A DNA stretch of 64,000 nt. Source: Citrus sinensis (lineage: Eukaryota > Streptophyta > Magnoliopsida > Sapindales > Rutaceae). The stretch lies in assembly GCF_022201045.2 (NCBI RefSeq), contig NC_068559.1, positions 24,869,501 to 24,933,500 on the forward strand. Reading direction: 5' to 3'. How positions within the stretch are numbered: position 1 is the first letter of the stretch; each line of letters begins with the position of its first letter. The notes below the pieces were generated by a model. The model searched no databases, was not told the origin of the DNA, and saw only the letters and a program-made list of their open reading frames with translations. Of this stretch, positions 12,598 through 23,575 are shown in pieces. The translations under genes were made by a program, and so were the position numbers.

Positions 12598-12924
12598 TCA
12601 CATAAAAGCTGCAATTTCATCTCTTGTAGCATTCATCTCTGCGACACTTGCTGGAGATAAATCAATATTAGTAAGTGGCCTACTAGTGTCTCCTTCATCG
12701 TTGGTAACCAAATCTTACACATCAAAGTCCCCAAATAACCTATCACTTGCATTTTCTCGTCGAATAAAATTATGCAAAACGCAACATGCAATTGAAATTA
12801 GACGTTGCTTACGTAAACTATAATTATTATCGTTTTTTGGTTTTGCAGGATCTAGGTTAACGAGAGGACAAGGAACGTTTTTTTGTAACTTTTTTTGTAA
12901 GGAATCAAATAGAATAATAAACAT
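12598..12924 (-). pseudogene. Remnant of Harbinger (DDE_Tnp_4-type) transposase C-terminus
   Basis: The frame reads QRLISIACCVLHNFIRR then DRLFGDFDV, the typical end of PIF/Harbinger transposases. An in-frame TAA lies at 12715-12717. The same frame then continues for 38 codons with an EMNATRDEIAAFM ending, also typical, to a TGA at 12598. The DDE catalytic core is absent upstream; sequence beyond 12924 is not recognisable. The copy cannot make active transposase. Confidence 0.75.
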
Positions 12925-13159
12925 TATTGTTGTATCATAACTTTATCCTGAAGAATTAATAAAATATTTACATTAAAAAAAAGAAAGAAATAAAAAAGAA
13001 AAAAAAAACTGGGCAGGCAGTAATTTATAAACATTACCAGAAGCAAAGGGAATTAATGGAATTGTGGATGGGACAACTAGTCGGCGAACGCGGTGAGGAA
13101 GTAATATGCGTGTAATTAATTAAACGCGGATTTGTAAAATTTGTCTAAATTTGTAATGA

Positions 13160-13304
13160 CAGTGAGGTGATGAAAACACCGCGGCAGCAGCTGCAGCAGC
13201 AGCGAATGAAGCATTGTTTTCGTACGCGGCAGAAAACGCAAAACCAAAAAACGATAATAATCAAAGCGGTGGAGGATCTAGCAGCAGGAGGATCTAACAG
13301 CAGC
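13160..13304. repeat. CAG-rich filler left of the retrotransposon
   Basis: GCAGCAGC-rich sequence inside the Harbinger derivative, with repeated GGATCTA and GCAGCAG strings. It continues on the other side of the retrotransposon at 23405. The insertion target GCAGC is at 13300-13304. Confidence 0.6.
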
Positions 13305-14531
13305 TGTTAGCCTATATGTTTATAAATATTGATTTTGATGATAACAAACCACATGTATTTATTGAGTCAAGATTTATGAATTGTGCTTTTATAATAAGAA
13401 AATGATGTTATGGGATTAAAGCATTTTGGACTAAAATGAAAGTAATTTTAAAATCTTTGATAGTATTTTAAATTTCGGATTTGGACCTATTTGAAACTAT
13501 TTAAATATTTTTGGACCATTCTATAATTTCACATAGTTTGGGCAAAGTCATAATTTCATAAAGTTGTGGGATTGACAAAGCATTATTCTAAAGTTCTGAA
13601 ATTGGACCTTTTTGCAAACTTTCATAACGTTTTGGGCCACACTACAGTTTTATAAAGTTTTGGGGTCAAACTATAAATTTGGAAAACTATTCACTGTAGC
13701 AGTTACTGTAGCAAGCGGAAATCCGGATTATGACAAACGAAAGTCCGGATTTTAGGCAGAATCTATCCGAATTAAAAGCGGAATTCCGGATCCTGACAAA
13801 CGGAAATCCGGTTGTTGGGCAGTAAGCTACTGAGCGTAAGCGGAAATCCGGATGTGACAAAGCGGAAATCCGGATGTTCAGAAATTCAAATTTGTAGCTG
13901 TAACGGTAACATTAAGCGGAATTCCGGTTGTCCATAACCGGTAATCCGGTTACGACCAAAATGTGCATAACGGCTAGTTTTCGAGCTCAAACTATAAAAA
14001 CTCAAATCCAACTCATTTTTAATCTCTCCAACAAGCAAAAACAAAAAGCACACGTGATATCTTGAGCTTACAACTTGCAAAACACAAATCATTGAATCAT
14101 TCATTGTTCTTCATCTTTGAATATCTACTTATTGAGTGAGTTTCATTGTATCTTTCATTTCTTCAATTTATTTGTAAGAGTTTGAGTGTGTGAGACACTT
14201 GAGTGAAGAGATTGGGAGATAATCTCTTTGTTGTAAAGGTTTATTGACACCTCAAAGTCAATTGTAATTGTTGAAGCCTTGGAAAGGCTTGGATAGTGAA
14301 ATCCTCGAGCTTGGATCGCTTGGAGGCGTGGACGTAGGCGGAGATTGCCGAACCACGTAAAAATTCGTGTGTTTGTTTCTCTTCTCCCTTACTCTTTAAT
14401 TATCGTGCTATTATTGAACTTATTGTTTTCTATTATTGTTAAGACATTAGATTGCTTGTTGTGTGGATTTGTTAGGATAATTTTTAAAATTCCAATTCAC
14501 CCCCCCTCTTGGGTTGCACACTTGTATTTCA
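13305..14531 (+). repeat. 5' LTR (1227 bp)
   Basis: TG...CA ends. A TATA box (TATAAAAA) lies at 13993-14000. Nine CCGG-centred motifs of GCGGAAATCCGG type are clustered at 13712-13950. By eye it differs from the 3' LTR only at 14020 (T versus C at 22893). Confidence 0.95.
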
Positions 14532-14533
14532 TT

Positions 14534-14545
14534 TGGTATCAGAGC
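14534..14545 (+). promoter_or_regulatory. Primer-binding site
   Basis: TGGTATCAGAGC, complementary to the 3' end of initiator methionine tRNA, lies two bases after the 5' LTR. This is the standard minus-strand primer for plant Copia elements. Confidence 0.9.
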
Positions 14546-14588
14546 TAGGTGCTCTTATTTAGATTTAACCATCTAGAGTTAAAGATCA

Positions 14589-16238
14589 ATGGCAACTCAA
14601 AACGATTCCACATTTAGGGAAGGACAGTCCACCACTAGACCACCTTACTTTGATGGAAACGATTATCCATATTGGAAAACTAGGATGAGAATTTACTTGC
14701 AAGCCTTAGATTATGAGATTTGGGAAATCGTTAATGATGGTCCTTTCATGCCCTTGACTAAAAATGAAGTCGGAGAAGATATTCCAAAACCTTCACGGGA
14801 TTGGAATGAATTTGAAAAGAGAAAAGCTTCTCTAAATTCCAAAGCCATGAATGCCTTATTTTGTGCACTAGATAAGAAAGAGTTTCATAGAGTGTCTAGT
14901 TGCGAAAGTGCTAATGAGATTTGGCACAAACTTGAGGTTGTCTATGAAGGCACGAACCAAGTGAAAGAATCTAAAATAAGTAGGTACACTCGACAATATG
15001 AATTGTTCCAAATGGAACAAAATGAAAATGTGTACTCTATGTATACTAGATTCACGGACATAGTGAACACTCTAGGAGCCCTAGGAAAGACTTTTTCAAA
15101 TAGCGAAAAAGTCAAGAAAATCATTAGGTCTCTACCTAAGGAATGGAGACCAAAAAGGACTGCCATTGAGGAAGCCAAGGATTTAAATGTGTTACCTATT
15201 GATGATTTAATTGGCTCTCTTATTTCATATGAAGAAGATTTGGCAGCTGAAAAAGGGCATGAGGAAAAGAAGAAGAACATTGCTCTCAAGGCTTCAAAAC
15301 GTGAGAGTGATGAGGAAAGCGAAATGGATGATGAGGAGTTGGCTATGTTAGCTAGAAGATTCAGAAAATTTTACAAGAAGAATAATGAGCAGAGAAAGTT
15401 CAGAGGCTACAAGAATAAGAAGGAGAAGAAGGAGCCAATCACTTGTTATGAATGCAAGAAGCCCGGACACATACGACCGGAATGTCCTCTTCTCAACAAA
15501 TTCAAGAAGAAGGCTATGGTGGCCACATGGGATGATAGCGATGAGGAAACAAGTGATGAGGATGAACAACAAGAAATGACAAACTTAGCTCTCATGGCCA
15601 TTGGGGAAGAATCATGTGATGAACTTGATGAGGTAAGTGTTCTTCCTACATATGATGAATTGCATGATGCTTTTAATGATTTGCATGATGAGCTAATGAA
15701 GATTGGTAAAAAGAATATAAGTCTTAAAAAGAAGATGATAGAGCTTAAGAATGAAAATGATTCATTTAGTGCAAAGATTACATGCCTAGAATTAGAAAAT
15801 AAGACATTGCATGATAGTATTGCATCATTTGAGAATTCTAGCACTTCACATGAGCACTTAGAGTCACACATGAATGACTTGAAAAATGAGAATGAAATGC
15901 TTAGAAAGAAGAGTAATGAACTAAATGAAATTGTGCTAAAATTCACAAATGGGCAAAAGATGTTGGACAATTTGCTAAACTCACAAAAATGTGTATTTGA
16001 CAAAAGTGGCATAGGTTATAAACCGAATTTGAAACAAAAATTTTACAATAGTTATTTTGTAAAGAATACATCTATCAACAATAAAATTGTATGTCATTAT
16101 TGCAATCAAGATGGTCATATGAAAAATAGATGTGCAGTGAAGAGAAATGCATATTATGGTATGAAATGTGTTTGGGTTCCGAAAGGAACCATTGCTAACT
16201 CTCAAGGACCCAAAAAGGTTTGGGTACCTAAAACTTGA
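14589..16238 (+). CDS. Retrotransposon Gag, 549 aa
   Basis: Structural capsid/nucleocapsid polyprotein of the Copia element. The N-terminus ([20 protein letters not shown]) is the UBN2/DUF4219-type Copia Gag start. A first CX2CX4HX4C zinc knuckle sits at about residue 286 (CYECKKPGH). A long acidic, Lys/Glu/Asn-rich coiled-coil stretch runs at about 360-460. A second CX2CX4HX4C knuckle lies at about residue 502 (CHYCNQDGH). The ATG at 14589 is the first after the primer site. It ends in TGA at 16236-16238, and pol continues in a different frame. The extended coiled-coil Gag with two knuckles is a Sirevirus trait. Confidence 0.93.
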   Translation: MATQNDSTFREGQSTTRPPYFDGNDYPYWKTRMRIYLQALDYEIWEIVNDGPFMPLTKNEVGEDIPKPSRDWNEFEKRKASLNSKAMNALFCALDKKEFHRVSSCESANEIWHKLEVVYEGTNQVKESKISRYTRQYELFQMEQNENVYSMYTRFTDIVNTLGALGKTFSNSEKVKKIIRSLPKEWRPKRTAIEEAKDLNVLPIDDLIGSLISYEEDLAAEKGHEEKKKNIALKASKRESDEESEMDDEELAMLARRFRKFYKKNNEQRKFRGYKNKKEKKEPITCYECKKPGHIRPECPLLNKFKKKAMVATWDDSDEETSDEDEQQEMTNLALMAIGEESCDELDEVSVLPTYDELHDAFNDLHDELMKIGKKNISLKKKMIELKNENDSFSAKITCLELENKTLHDSIASFENSSTSHEHLESHMNDLKNENEMLRKKSNELNEIVLKFTNGQKMLDNLLNSQKCVFDKSGIGYKPNLKQKFYNSYFVKNTSINNKIVCHYCNQDGHMKNRCAVKRNAYYGMKCVWVPKGTIANSQGPKKVWVPKT

Positions 16239-19200
16239 GATTTTCTCTACAGGGCTTGAAGAAGAAGAAGAATAAATGGTACTTGGACAGCGGCTGTTCA
16301 AGACACATGACAGGGAATTATTCTTGGTTCTCAAGCTTTACTAAGATCGAAAATGGTGGAGATGTATCGTTTGGAGATAATTCAAAAGGAAAAATCATTG
16401 GGATTGGAAATGTCGGTAATGTATCCTCTACTCTCATTGAGAATGTGTGTTTGGTTGAAAACTTGAAACACAACTTGCTTAGTATTAGTCAATTATGCGA
16501 TAAAGGATATAGAGTTATCTTTGATGAATCAAAATGTGTCATTGAGAATGCATGTGATGGGAAAGTCTTGTTTGTAGGAAATAGATGTGTTAATGTCTAT
16601 ACCATTAATATAGATTGTGCATCAACAAATGAGAAATGTCTTTCCGCATTGCATGATGATGGTTGGTTGTGGCATAGAAGATTAGGTCATGCAAGCATGG
16701 ATTTGATTTCAAAAATCGTGAAAAATGATTTAGTAAAAGGCCTTCCAAAAATCAGTTTTCAAAAAGATAGAATTTGTGAAGCATGCCAATTTGGAAAACA
16801 AATCAAAACTTCCTTCAAAAGCAAGAATCATATCTCTACTTCAAAACCACTTCAATTACTTCATATAGATTTGTTTGGACCTTCTAGATATGCTAGTTTA
16901 AGTGGCAAATATTATGCATTTGTTATTGTGGATGATTATTCTAGATACACATGGGTATTATTCTTAGCTAATAAGGATGATGCCATTGATGCATTTCGAA
17001 TTTTCTTTAAAAAGGTTCAAAATGAAAAAGGTTATTCTATTGCTTGTATTAGAAGTGATCATGGTGGAGAATTTGAAAATCATGCATTTGAAAATTTTTG
17101 TAATGACTTTGGCATTGAACATCAATTTTCATCACCTAGGACTCCACAACAAAATGGAGTAGTAGAGAGAAAGAATAGGTCTATTCAAGAAATGGCTAGG
17201 ACCATGTTGAATGAAAACTCTTTGCCTAAGTATTTTTGGGCCGAAGCCGTCAACACCGCTTGTTATGTTTTAAATCGGGTGTTGATTAGACCTAATCTTA
17301 ATAAAACTCCATATGAGCTTTGGAAAGATAGAAAACCCAACATTGGTTATTTTAAAGTTTTTGGATGCAAATGTTTTGTTTTGAACACAAAAGATAATCT
17401 TGGTAAATTTGATCCAAAATCTGATGTTGGTATCTTTCTTGGTTATTCAAATTCAAGCAAAGCTTATAGAGTTTATAATAAAAGAACTTTAGTTGTGGAA
17501 GAATCTATGCATGTTACATTTGATGAGTCTAACTCCTCCTCTACGGAGAAAGTTGTTGTTGATGATAATGCAGAAGAAGAACAACAAGAAGAAGCATCGA
17601 ATGACAACCAAGAAGTCGCGCCACATGGAATTCAAGAGGAACATCATGAAGAAACAAATGCAGAGCAAAATGAAGGTACTTCACAAACACTCCCCAAGGA
17701 GTGGAGGTATGTGTCCTCTCATCCTAAGGATGTAATTTTAGGAGATCCCTCACGAGGTGTTACCACTAGATCATCTCTTAGGAACACATGTGAGCATGCT
17801 GCATTTATTTCTCAAATTGAACCAAAATCCTTTGCGGATGCGGAAAATGATGAATCTTGGATTATGGCAATGCAAGAGGAGTTGAATCAATTTGAGAGAA
17901 ACAATGTGTGGGAGTTAGTTCCTAATCCAGAACATCAATCCATTATAGGCACTAAATGGGTATTTAGAAATAAAATGGATGAATTTGGTGTGGTTGTAAG
18001 AAATAAAGCTAGATTAGTGGCTCAAGGTTACAACCAAGAAGAAGGAATTGATTTTGATGAAACTTTTGCACCTGTAGCAAGATTAGAATCCATTAGGATG
18101 TTGTTAGCATATGCATGTCATAAGGATTTTATTTTATATCAAATGGATGTCAAGAGTGCTTTCTTAAATGGATATATTATGGAGGAAGTTTATGTGAAAC
18201 AACCTCCTGGTTTTGAAAATGAAAAATTTCCAGATCATGTGTATAAGTTATCCAAGGCTTTGTATGGTTTAAAACAAGCACCTAGAGCTTGGTATGATAG
18301 GCTTAAAAACTTCTTATTGGATAACAATTTTTCGATGGGAAAAGCGGACACAACTCTTTTTGTTAAGCATAAGAACCAAGACATACTTATTGTTCAAATT
18401 TATGTTGATGATATTATTTTTGGTTCTACTAATGAGTTGTTGTGTAAAGATTTTTCATCATGTATGAGCCAAGAGTTTGAGATGAGTATGATGGGAGAGT
18501 TGAAGTACTTCCTTGGACTTCAAATCAAACAAAACGAGGAAGGAATTTTCATAAACCAAGCCAAGTACGTGAAAGATCTACTCAAAAGATTTGGCTATGA
18601 AAATGGAACGGCAAAAAGCACTCCTATGAGTACTACCATCAAGCTGGACAAAGATGAGAAAGGTAAGGAAGTTGATATCAAGACTTATCGAGGTATGATC
18701 GGATCCTTACTCTACTTGACTGCTAGTAGGCCTGATATTATGTTTAGTGTTTGCTTGTGTGCTAGATTTCAATCTTGTCCTAAAGAGTCTCACATGCTTG
18801 CTGTCAAACGCATTTTTCGATATTTAATTGGCACTATTAATCTTGGCCTTTGGTATCCTAGAGGAACTCATATTGATTTAACTTGTTATTCGGATGCCGA
18901 CTTTGCTGGGTATAAGGTTGATAGAAAAAGTACTAGTGGAACATGTCACTTCCTAGGTCATTCTCTTGTCTCTTGGTTTAGTAAGAAACAAAACTCGGTT
19001 GCGCTTTCAACCACCGAGGCAGAATATATTGCCGCAGGTAGTTGTTGTGCACAAATTCTTTGGATGAAACAAACCCTTAGAGACTATGGTATTAAGCTTG
19101 ATCAAATACCTATTTTATGTGACAATACTAGTGCTATTAATCTTTCCAAGAATCCCATTCAACATTCTAGGACTAAACATATAGAAATTAGACATCATTT

Positions 19201-19348
19201 CCTTAGAGATCATGTTCAAAAAGGAGATGTTGTGATTAAATTTGTTTCCACTGAAAATCAACTTGCGGATATCTTTACAAAACCTCTTAGCGAAGAGCAT
19301 TTTATAAAGATAAGACATGAGCTTGGAATGATGAATGTTGAATCTTAA
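16232..19348 (+). CDS. Retrotransposon Pol (protease-integrase-RT-RNase H)
   Basis: The open frame runs from just after an in-frame TAA (16229-16231) to the stop at 19346-19348. There is no ATG at its start, so it needs frameshifting, splicing or another route from Gag. In order: aspartic protease [10 protein letters not shown] (about residue 18), HHCC zinc-binding pre-integrase part (HRRLGHAS...CEACQFGKQ, 143-190), integrase core ([22 protein letters not shown]; 210-330), reverse transcriptase ([38 protein letters not shown] at about 723), RNase H (YSDADFAG at about 884, STTEAEY). No internal stop is present. It sits -1 relative to Gag with only a seven-base overlap. Confidence 0.93.
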   Translation, partial: NLRFSLQGLKKKKNKWYLDSGCSRHMTGNYSWFSSFTKIENGGDVSFGDNSKGKIIGIGNVGNVSSTLIENVCLVENLKHNLLSISQLCDKGYRVIFDESKCVIENACDGKVLFVGNRCVNVYTINIDCASTNEKCLSALHDDGWLWHRRLGHASMDLISKIVKNDLVKGLPKISFQKDRICEACQFGKQIKTSFKSKNHISTSKPLQLLHIDLFGPSRYASLSGKYYAFVIVDDYSRYTWVLFLANKDDAIDAFRIFFKKVQNEKGYSIACIRSDHGGEFENHAFENFCNDFGIEHQFSSPRTPQQNGVVERKNRSIQEMARTMLNENSLPKYFWAEAVNTACYVLNRVLIRPNLNKTPYELWKDRKPNIGYFKVFGCKCFVLNTKDNLGKFDPKSDVGIFLGYSNSSKAYRVYNKRTLVVEESMHVTFDESNSSSTEKVVVDDNAEEEQQEEASNDNQEVAPHGIQEEHHEETNAEQNEGTSQTLPKEWRYVSSHPKDVILGDPSRGVTTRSSLRNTCEHAAFISQIEPKSFADAENDESWIMAMQEELNQFERNNVWELVPNPEHQSIIGTKWVFRNKMDEFGVVVRNKARLVAQGYNQEEGIDFDETFAPVARLESIRMLLAYACHKDFILYQMDVKSAFLNGYIMEEVYVKQPPGFENEKFPDHVYKLSKALYGLKQAPRAWYDRLKNFLLDNNFSMGKADTTLFVKHKNQDILIVQIYVDDIIFGSTNELLCKDFSSCMSQEFEMSMMGELKYFLGLQIKQNEEGIFINQAKYVKDLLKRFGYENGTAKSTPMSTTIKLDKDEKGKEVDIKTYRGMIGSLLYLTASRPDIMFSVCLCARFQSCPKESHMLAVKRIFRYLIGTINLGLWYPRGTHIDLTCYSDADFAGYKVDRKSTSGTCHFLGHSLVSWFSKKQNSVALSTTEAEYIAAGSCCAQILWMKQTLRDYGIKLDQIPILCDNTSAINLSKNPIQHSRTKHIEIRHHFLRDHVQKGDVVIKFVSTENQLADIFTKPLSEEHFIKIRHELGMMNVES

Positions 19349-20424
19349 TTCATGTTTTACTATATAGCTTGATATGTTTGTTATTATATGGATTTATGGT
19401 TCATAAATTAGATAGCTTGATATGCTTGTAATTTTATGATTTTATGATTTTATGTTGCTTGCATTAAATGGCTTATTGAAAGGTTTTAAATCTTAAAATG
19501 ATTTAAAATTAATCAATTTTTAAGGCCGGAAATAAAATGGTATGTGTAATACAAGTTTAAGAGCTAGCAAATATTCCCTTTCTATTCATTTGGAAAATCA
19601 TTTTTCCTTATTGATTTCTCTCGAGACAAATTCCGGATAATCGGATTTTCAATCCGGAAAAACCGGATTTGTTTTGGTTGCTCTCGGGACAACATTCGGA
19701 TAACCGGATCTTCAATCCGGAAAACCGGATTTCCTAAGCTTCATTTCTGCTTCAAACCGGACTACCGGTTATAAAAACCGAAAAGCCGGATTCGCAAGCA
19801 AAGCTTGCTGGACCAAACCGGATTTCCGGTTATGTCAATCCGGAAATCCGATTTCGAGACTTTGGCAAACCGGCATTGCTATCCTCTGGATCCAACCGGC
19901 AAGCCAGTTCATGTTATCTGGAAAACCGTTTTTTTGCGTGGAACCTTGCTGGTAACAACCGGAATGCCGGTTAGTGAAAACCGGAAATCCGGTTTCGGGT
20001 TTCAAGCTTCTGGTCACAACCGGACTTCCGGTTAGTGCAAACCGGAATTCCGGTTTCGGAAGCTATTTCAACTGTTCCTCTTCCCTCTTCAAACGGAAAT
20101 CCGGTTCTTGCTCTCTCTCTAAAACCCGGTTTCTCTCTCTCATTTTTCACTCCAAAATCCATCTTTTTTCTTCCTTTTTCACATCAAATTGAATCAAGAA
20201 AATCATTCCCCATCACTTCATTCACTCAAAAGCATCTTTAAACTTCATTTTCATCATCCAAAACTCTAGATCTCAAATTCTACCTAGGGTTTATCCAAAT
20301 TTTTCTCTCTCTAGATTTCTCATTCTCAAGCCGTTTTTGATTCAAATTGTTTCTCAAAATCACTTTCAATCCTCATTATCTTCATTCTCCTTATCCTTTT
20401 CAATCCCAAATCAACCATATCACA
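19349..20424 (+). other. Pol-ORF3 spacer of the retrotransposon
   Basis: About 1.1 kb without a supported ORF. The middle is packed with CCGG palindromes (separate entry). The end is a CT-rich leader before ORF3, which could carry a promoter or splice acceptor for an ORF3 message. Confidence 0.6.
19630..20130. repeat. CCGG palindrome cluster between pol and ORF3
   Basis: I count 24 CCGG sites in about 500 bases, where chance predicts about two. Most are in the form AACCGG or TTCCGG/ATCCGG, often in back-to-back pairs that can form hairpins (for example AACCGGAATTCCGGTT). The same motif family is clustered in both LTRs. Confidence 0.9.
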
Positions 20425-21708
20425 ATGTCTAGTTCACGGCCGGTTCGAAGAAAAGGCAAAGAACCGGTTCAACAAACCGACCGGCCACGGGAAGCAAGGA
20501 GCACCACCAATCAATCCAATTTTGAGTCCACACATTTTCAGAACAAGAAACATCTAGCCAAACGTTTTCATCAACAGTTCAGGACTCGTGAGGTACTCCA
20601 AACCTTTTTTATTTTACCGGATTGGTTGAATCATCTTAGTATTAGCAATAGAACTTTATTGCAATTGTTGGAAGATGTTGGTTGGCTTAATGCATTGTTG
20701 ATTGAGGAGAATGTGTATCCCGACTTGGTGAAAGTATTTTACTCGAATATGGATTGTTCCGCGGAGAAAGAGGATCGAGTAATCACCACAGTTGGAGGAG
20801 TTTTGATTGAGTTTGATGATTCGGACTTGAACAACATCCTAGGATCCTCCGATAATGGCCTAGAAATTTTTTCACCTAGGAAACCTCCTGACATTGATGA
20901 CTATGCTTATATTGATGCTGTTAAGAATATATGTCGTCGTGTCGACCTTTCCGATGAAGATTGTACTATCCATTTTCGCAACCTTTGTCTTTGTCTTCAA
21001 ACTCGGATATTCCTTCGTTTTATTCAGAGTATTGTTCTTCCTAGATCAGGCCATTTGGATGAGGTCTCTCATATGGATGTCGCCTTGATTGATTGTATTC
21101 TTAGACATCGTCCAGTCGACTTAGGATATACCATTGTCCGAAACATGCTCAGCATACCTAAGTTGATTACCCGCTCCCTTCCATATGGTCATTTCATTAC
21201 CCGAATCCTGAAATTTTTTGATGTATCTATTAAAGAACCGTCATGTAGACCGTCTAAGGGTATCGGAGATGAAGCTATTGTCGGCTTAGGCTTTGAGTGG
21301 AAGAATGGCACTTGGGTTAAATACTCTGAAAACAAGTTTACCTTCCTTGCTCCAAGTGATGATCGGCCACTTAATGATGTGGTTCCAGCCGATCAGCTAC
21401 CCATTTTCTCACTCTCATTTCGGGGGCAGCGTAGACGCCGTGATCCTCCTGTGATTGCTTCAGATCCTGTTGTCTCTGCATCCGTTTCATCACCTCCACG
21501 GCCTCCTACATCTGGAGATGTTACTCTTCAGCAGCTTATGGATGAGGTGCGGACACTTTCAGTGCGGCAGACTGAGTTTCAGCAGGAGCAGCAGCAGCAG
21601 CGGCAGCTGCAGCAGCAGCTCATTCATGGGCAGCGCCTCCTCTTTGAGCACTTCGGCATTCCATATCCATTTCCACCTCCATCACATCCATCCTCACCAC
21701 CTGAGTAG
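20425..21708 (+). CDS. Retrotransposon extra ORF (ORF3), 427 aa, function unknown
   Basis: Lies between pol and the 3' LTR, same strand. An upstream in-frame ATG at 20347 would add 26 residues. I prefer 20425 because of its context (CACAATGTCT) and the basic MSSSRPVRRKGKEP start. The centre (WLNALLIEENVYPDLVKVFY, then GVLIEFDDSDLNNILG and a Cys-containing helical region) resembles the putative plant transposon protein / Transposase_32 type found as extra ORFs in plant retroelements; that assignment is from memory of the family. The end is Gln-rich coiled coil (LQQLMDEV to RQLQQQLIHG) and then a Pro-rich tail. There is no signal peptide or membrane segment, so an envelope role is not supported. 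Confidence 0.8.
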   Translation: MSSSRPVRRKGKEPVQQTDRPREARSTTNQSNFESTHFQNKKHLAKRFHQQFRTREVLQTFFILPDWLNHLSISNRTLLQLLEDVGWLNALLIEENVYPDLVKVFYSNMDCSAEKEDRVITTVGGVLIEFDDSDLNNILGSSDNGLEIFSPRKPPDIDDYAYIDAVKNICRRVDLSDEDCTIHFRNLCLCLQTRIFLRFIQSIVLPRSGHLDEVSHMDVALIDCILRHRPVDLGYTIVRNMLSIPKLITRSLPYGHFITRILKFFDVSIKEPSCRPSKGIGDEAIVGLGFEWKNGTWVKYSENKFTFLAPSDDRPLNDVVPADQLPIFSLSFRGQRRRRDPPVIASDPVVSASVSSPPRPPTSGDVTLQQLMDEVRTLSVRQTEFQQEQQQQRQLQQQLIHGQRLLFEHFGIPYPFPPPSHPSSPPE

Positions 21709-21960
21709 TATCTTATGCTTGTATTTGGACACACCTACATTTCATTTCCTGCATTGTGTGTTCTTTTATTTTCGGCTCTATGGATGGTTATTATGATTTT
21801 TGGTTTATGGTTTTTGGATGATATGGATTTGTTGTGACTATTTATGTTGGATATTATGGATTTGTTTTTGTTGATCATTATGGATTATATGGATTTTTTT
21901 TTATGCTTATGGATATTTTTTTTTACTAATGTGCTTATGTTGCGATTTTGATGATTGATA

Positions 21961-22177
21961 GGGGGAGCCTTTTATTCTTTTTGATGATGAAGGGGGAGAA
22001 TGATTTAATTTGTGTTATGAAAATATATGCATGTATCTAGGGGGAGCATGTATGCAGGGGGAGTTTTTATTAAACTATTTTCAAATCATTTTTTAACTTG
22101 CATTGATTAAGGGGGAGCTTTTTCATAACAAGATTAAAGTTTTGAATGTGCTTTGTCATCATCAAAAAGGGGGAGAG
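21961..22177 (+). promoter_or_regulatory. Multiple polypurine tracts (six GGGGGAG copies)
   Basis: GGGGGAG occurs at 21961, 21992, 22040, 22057, 22111 and 22169. The last (AAAAAGGGGGAGAG) abuts the 3' LTR and is the functional plus-strand primer. Repeated tracts upstream of the 3' LTR are a described Sirevirus trait. Confidence 0.9.
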
Positions 22178-23404
22178 TGTTAGCCTATATGTTTATAAAT
22201 ATTGATTTTGATGATAACAAACCACATGTATTTATTGAGTCAAGATTTATGAATTGTGCTTTTATAATAAGAAAATGATGTTATGGGATTAAAGCATTTT
22301 GGACTAAAATGAAAGTAATTTTAAAATCTTTGATAGTATTTTAAATTTCGGATTTGGACCTATTTGAAACTATTTAAATATTTTTGGACCATTCTATAAT
22401 TTCACATAGTTTGGGCAAAGTCATAATTTCATAAAGTTGTGGGATTGACAAAGCATTATTCTAAAGTTCTGAAATTGGACCTTTTTGCAAACTTTCATAA
22501 CGTTTTGGGCCACACTACAGTTTTATAAAGTTTTGGGGTCAAACTATAAATTTGGAAAACTATTCACTGTAGCAGTTACTGTAGCAAGCGGAAATCCGGA
22601 TTATGACAAACGAAAGTCCGGATTTTAGGCAGAATCTATCCGAATTAAAAGCGGAATTCCGGATCCTGACAAACGGAAATCCGGTTGTTGGGCAGTAAGC
22701 TACTGAGCGTAAGCGGAAATCCGGATGTGACAAAGCGGAAATCCGGATGTTCAGAAATTCAAATTTGTAGCTGTAACGGTAACATTAAGCGGAATTCCGG
22801 TTGTCCATAACCGGTAATCCGGTTACGACCAAAATGTGCATAACGGCTAGTTTTCGAGCTCAAACTATAAAAACTCAAATCCAACTCATTTTCAATCTCT
22901 CCAACAAGCAAAAACAAAAAGCACACGTGATATCTTGAGCTTACAACTTGCAAAACACAAATCATTGAATCATTCATTGTTCTTCATCTTTGAATATCTA
23001 CTTATTGAGTGAGTTTCATTGTATCTTTCATTTCTTCAATTTATTTGTAAGAGTTTGAGTGTGTGAGACACTTGAGTGAAGAGATTGGGAGATAATCTCT
23101 TTGTTGTAAAGGTTTATTGACACCTCAAAGTCAATTGTAATTGTTGAAGCCTTGGAAAGGCTTGGATAGTGAAATCCTCGAGCTTGGATCGCTTGGAGGC
23201 GTGGACGTAGGCGGAGATTGCCGAACCACGTAAAAATTCGTGTGTTTGTTTCTCTTCTCCCTTACTCTTTAATTATCGTGCTATTATTGAACTTATTGTT
23301 TTCTATTATTGTTAAGACATTAGATTGCTTGTTGTGTGGATTTGTTAGGATAATTTTTAAAATTCCAATTCACCCCCCCTCTTGGGTTGCACACTTGTAT
23401 TTCA
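22178..23404 (+). repeat. 3' LTR (1227 bp)
   Basis: Same length and sequence as 13305-14531 except for C at 22893. Its CCGG cluster lies at 22585-22823. Confidence 0.95.
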
Positions 23405-23575
23405 GCAGCAGCACGCGAGTGGAAGAGCAGCAGCAGCAGGATCTACCAGCAGCAGCAACGAACTGGAAGAGCAGCAACAGCAGCAACGAACTGGAAGTAG
23501 CTGGAGCAAATACCAAGTGAAGACAGTAGCTGCAACAGCCGAGATCGAGCAGCAGCAGCAACGGACTGGCAGATC
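23405..23575. repeat. CAG-rich filler right of the retrotransposon
   Basis: Continuation of the Harbinger interior, with repeated GCAGCAACGAACTGGAAG units (about 23447-23492) and many GCAGCAG strings. Confidence 0.65.

Larger units (their letters stand above)
13305..23404 (+). mobile_element. Full-length Copia LTR retrotransposon of Sirevirus type, 10.1 kb
   Basis: The element begins TGTTAGCC and ends TTTCA, flanked by GCAGC at 13300-13304 and 23405-23409. Order: LTR, primer-binding site, gag, pol (protease, integrase, reverse transcriptase, RNase H), long spacer, extra ORF, multiple polypurine tracts, LTR. Integrase before reverse transcriptase defines Copia. The extended gag with coiled coil, large 3' ORF, repeated GGGGGAG tracts and CG-rich LTR palindromes are known Sirevirus hallmarks. 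All three frames are open and the LTRs are 1226/1227 identical, so this is a recent and possibly still competent insertion. Confidence 0.93.

Noticed and set aside
13886-14104. 72-codon antisense ORF, repeated at 22759-22977
   Set aside because: It appears twice only because it lies in both LTRs, covers the TATA and CCGG cluster, and has no known product.
15446-16012. 188-codon ORF antisense to gag
   Set aside because: Shadow of the gag coiled-coil composition; Ser/Phe-rich and without homology signal.
16235-19348. Pol starting with a methionine at 16235
   Set aside because: The codon there is TTG; there is no genuine start codon, so the frame is reported from its opening point.
20425-21708. 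Envelope-like protein
   Set aside because: No signal peptide, membrane segment or furin-like site. Position alone does not support it.
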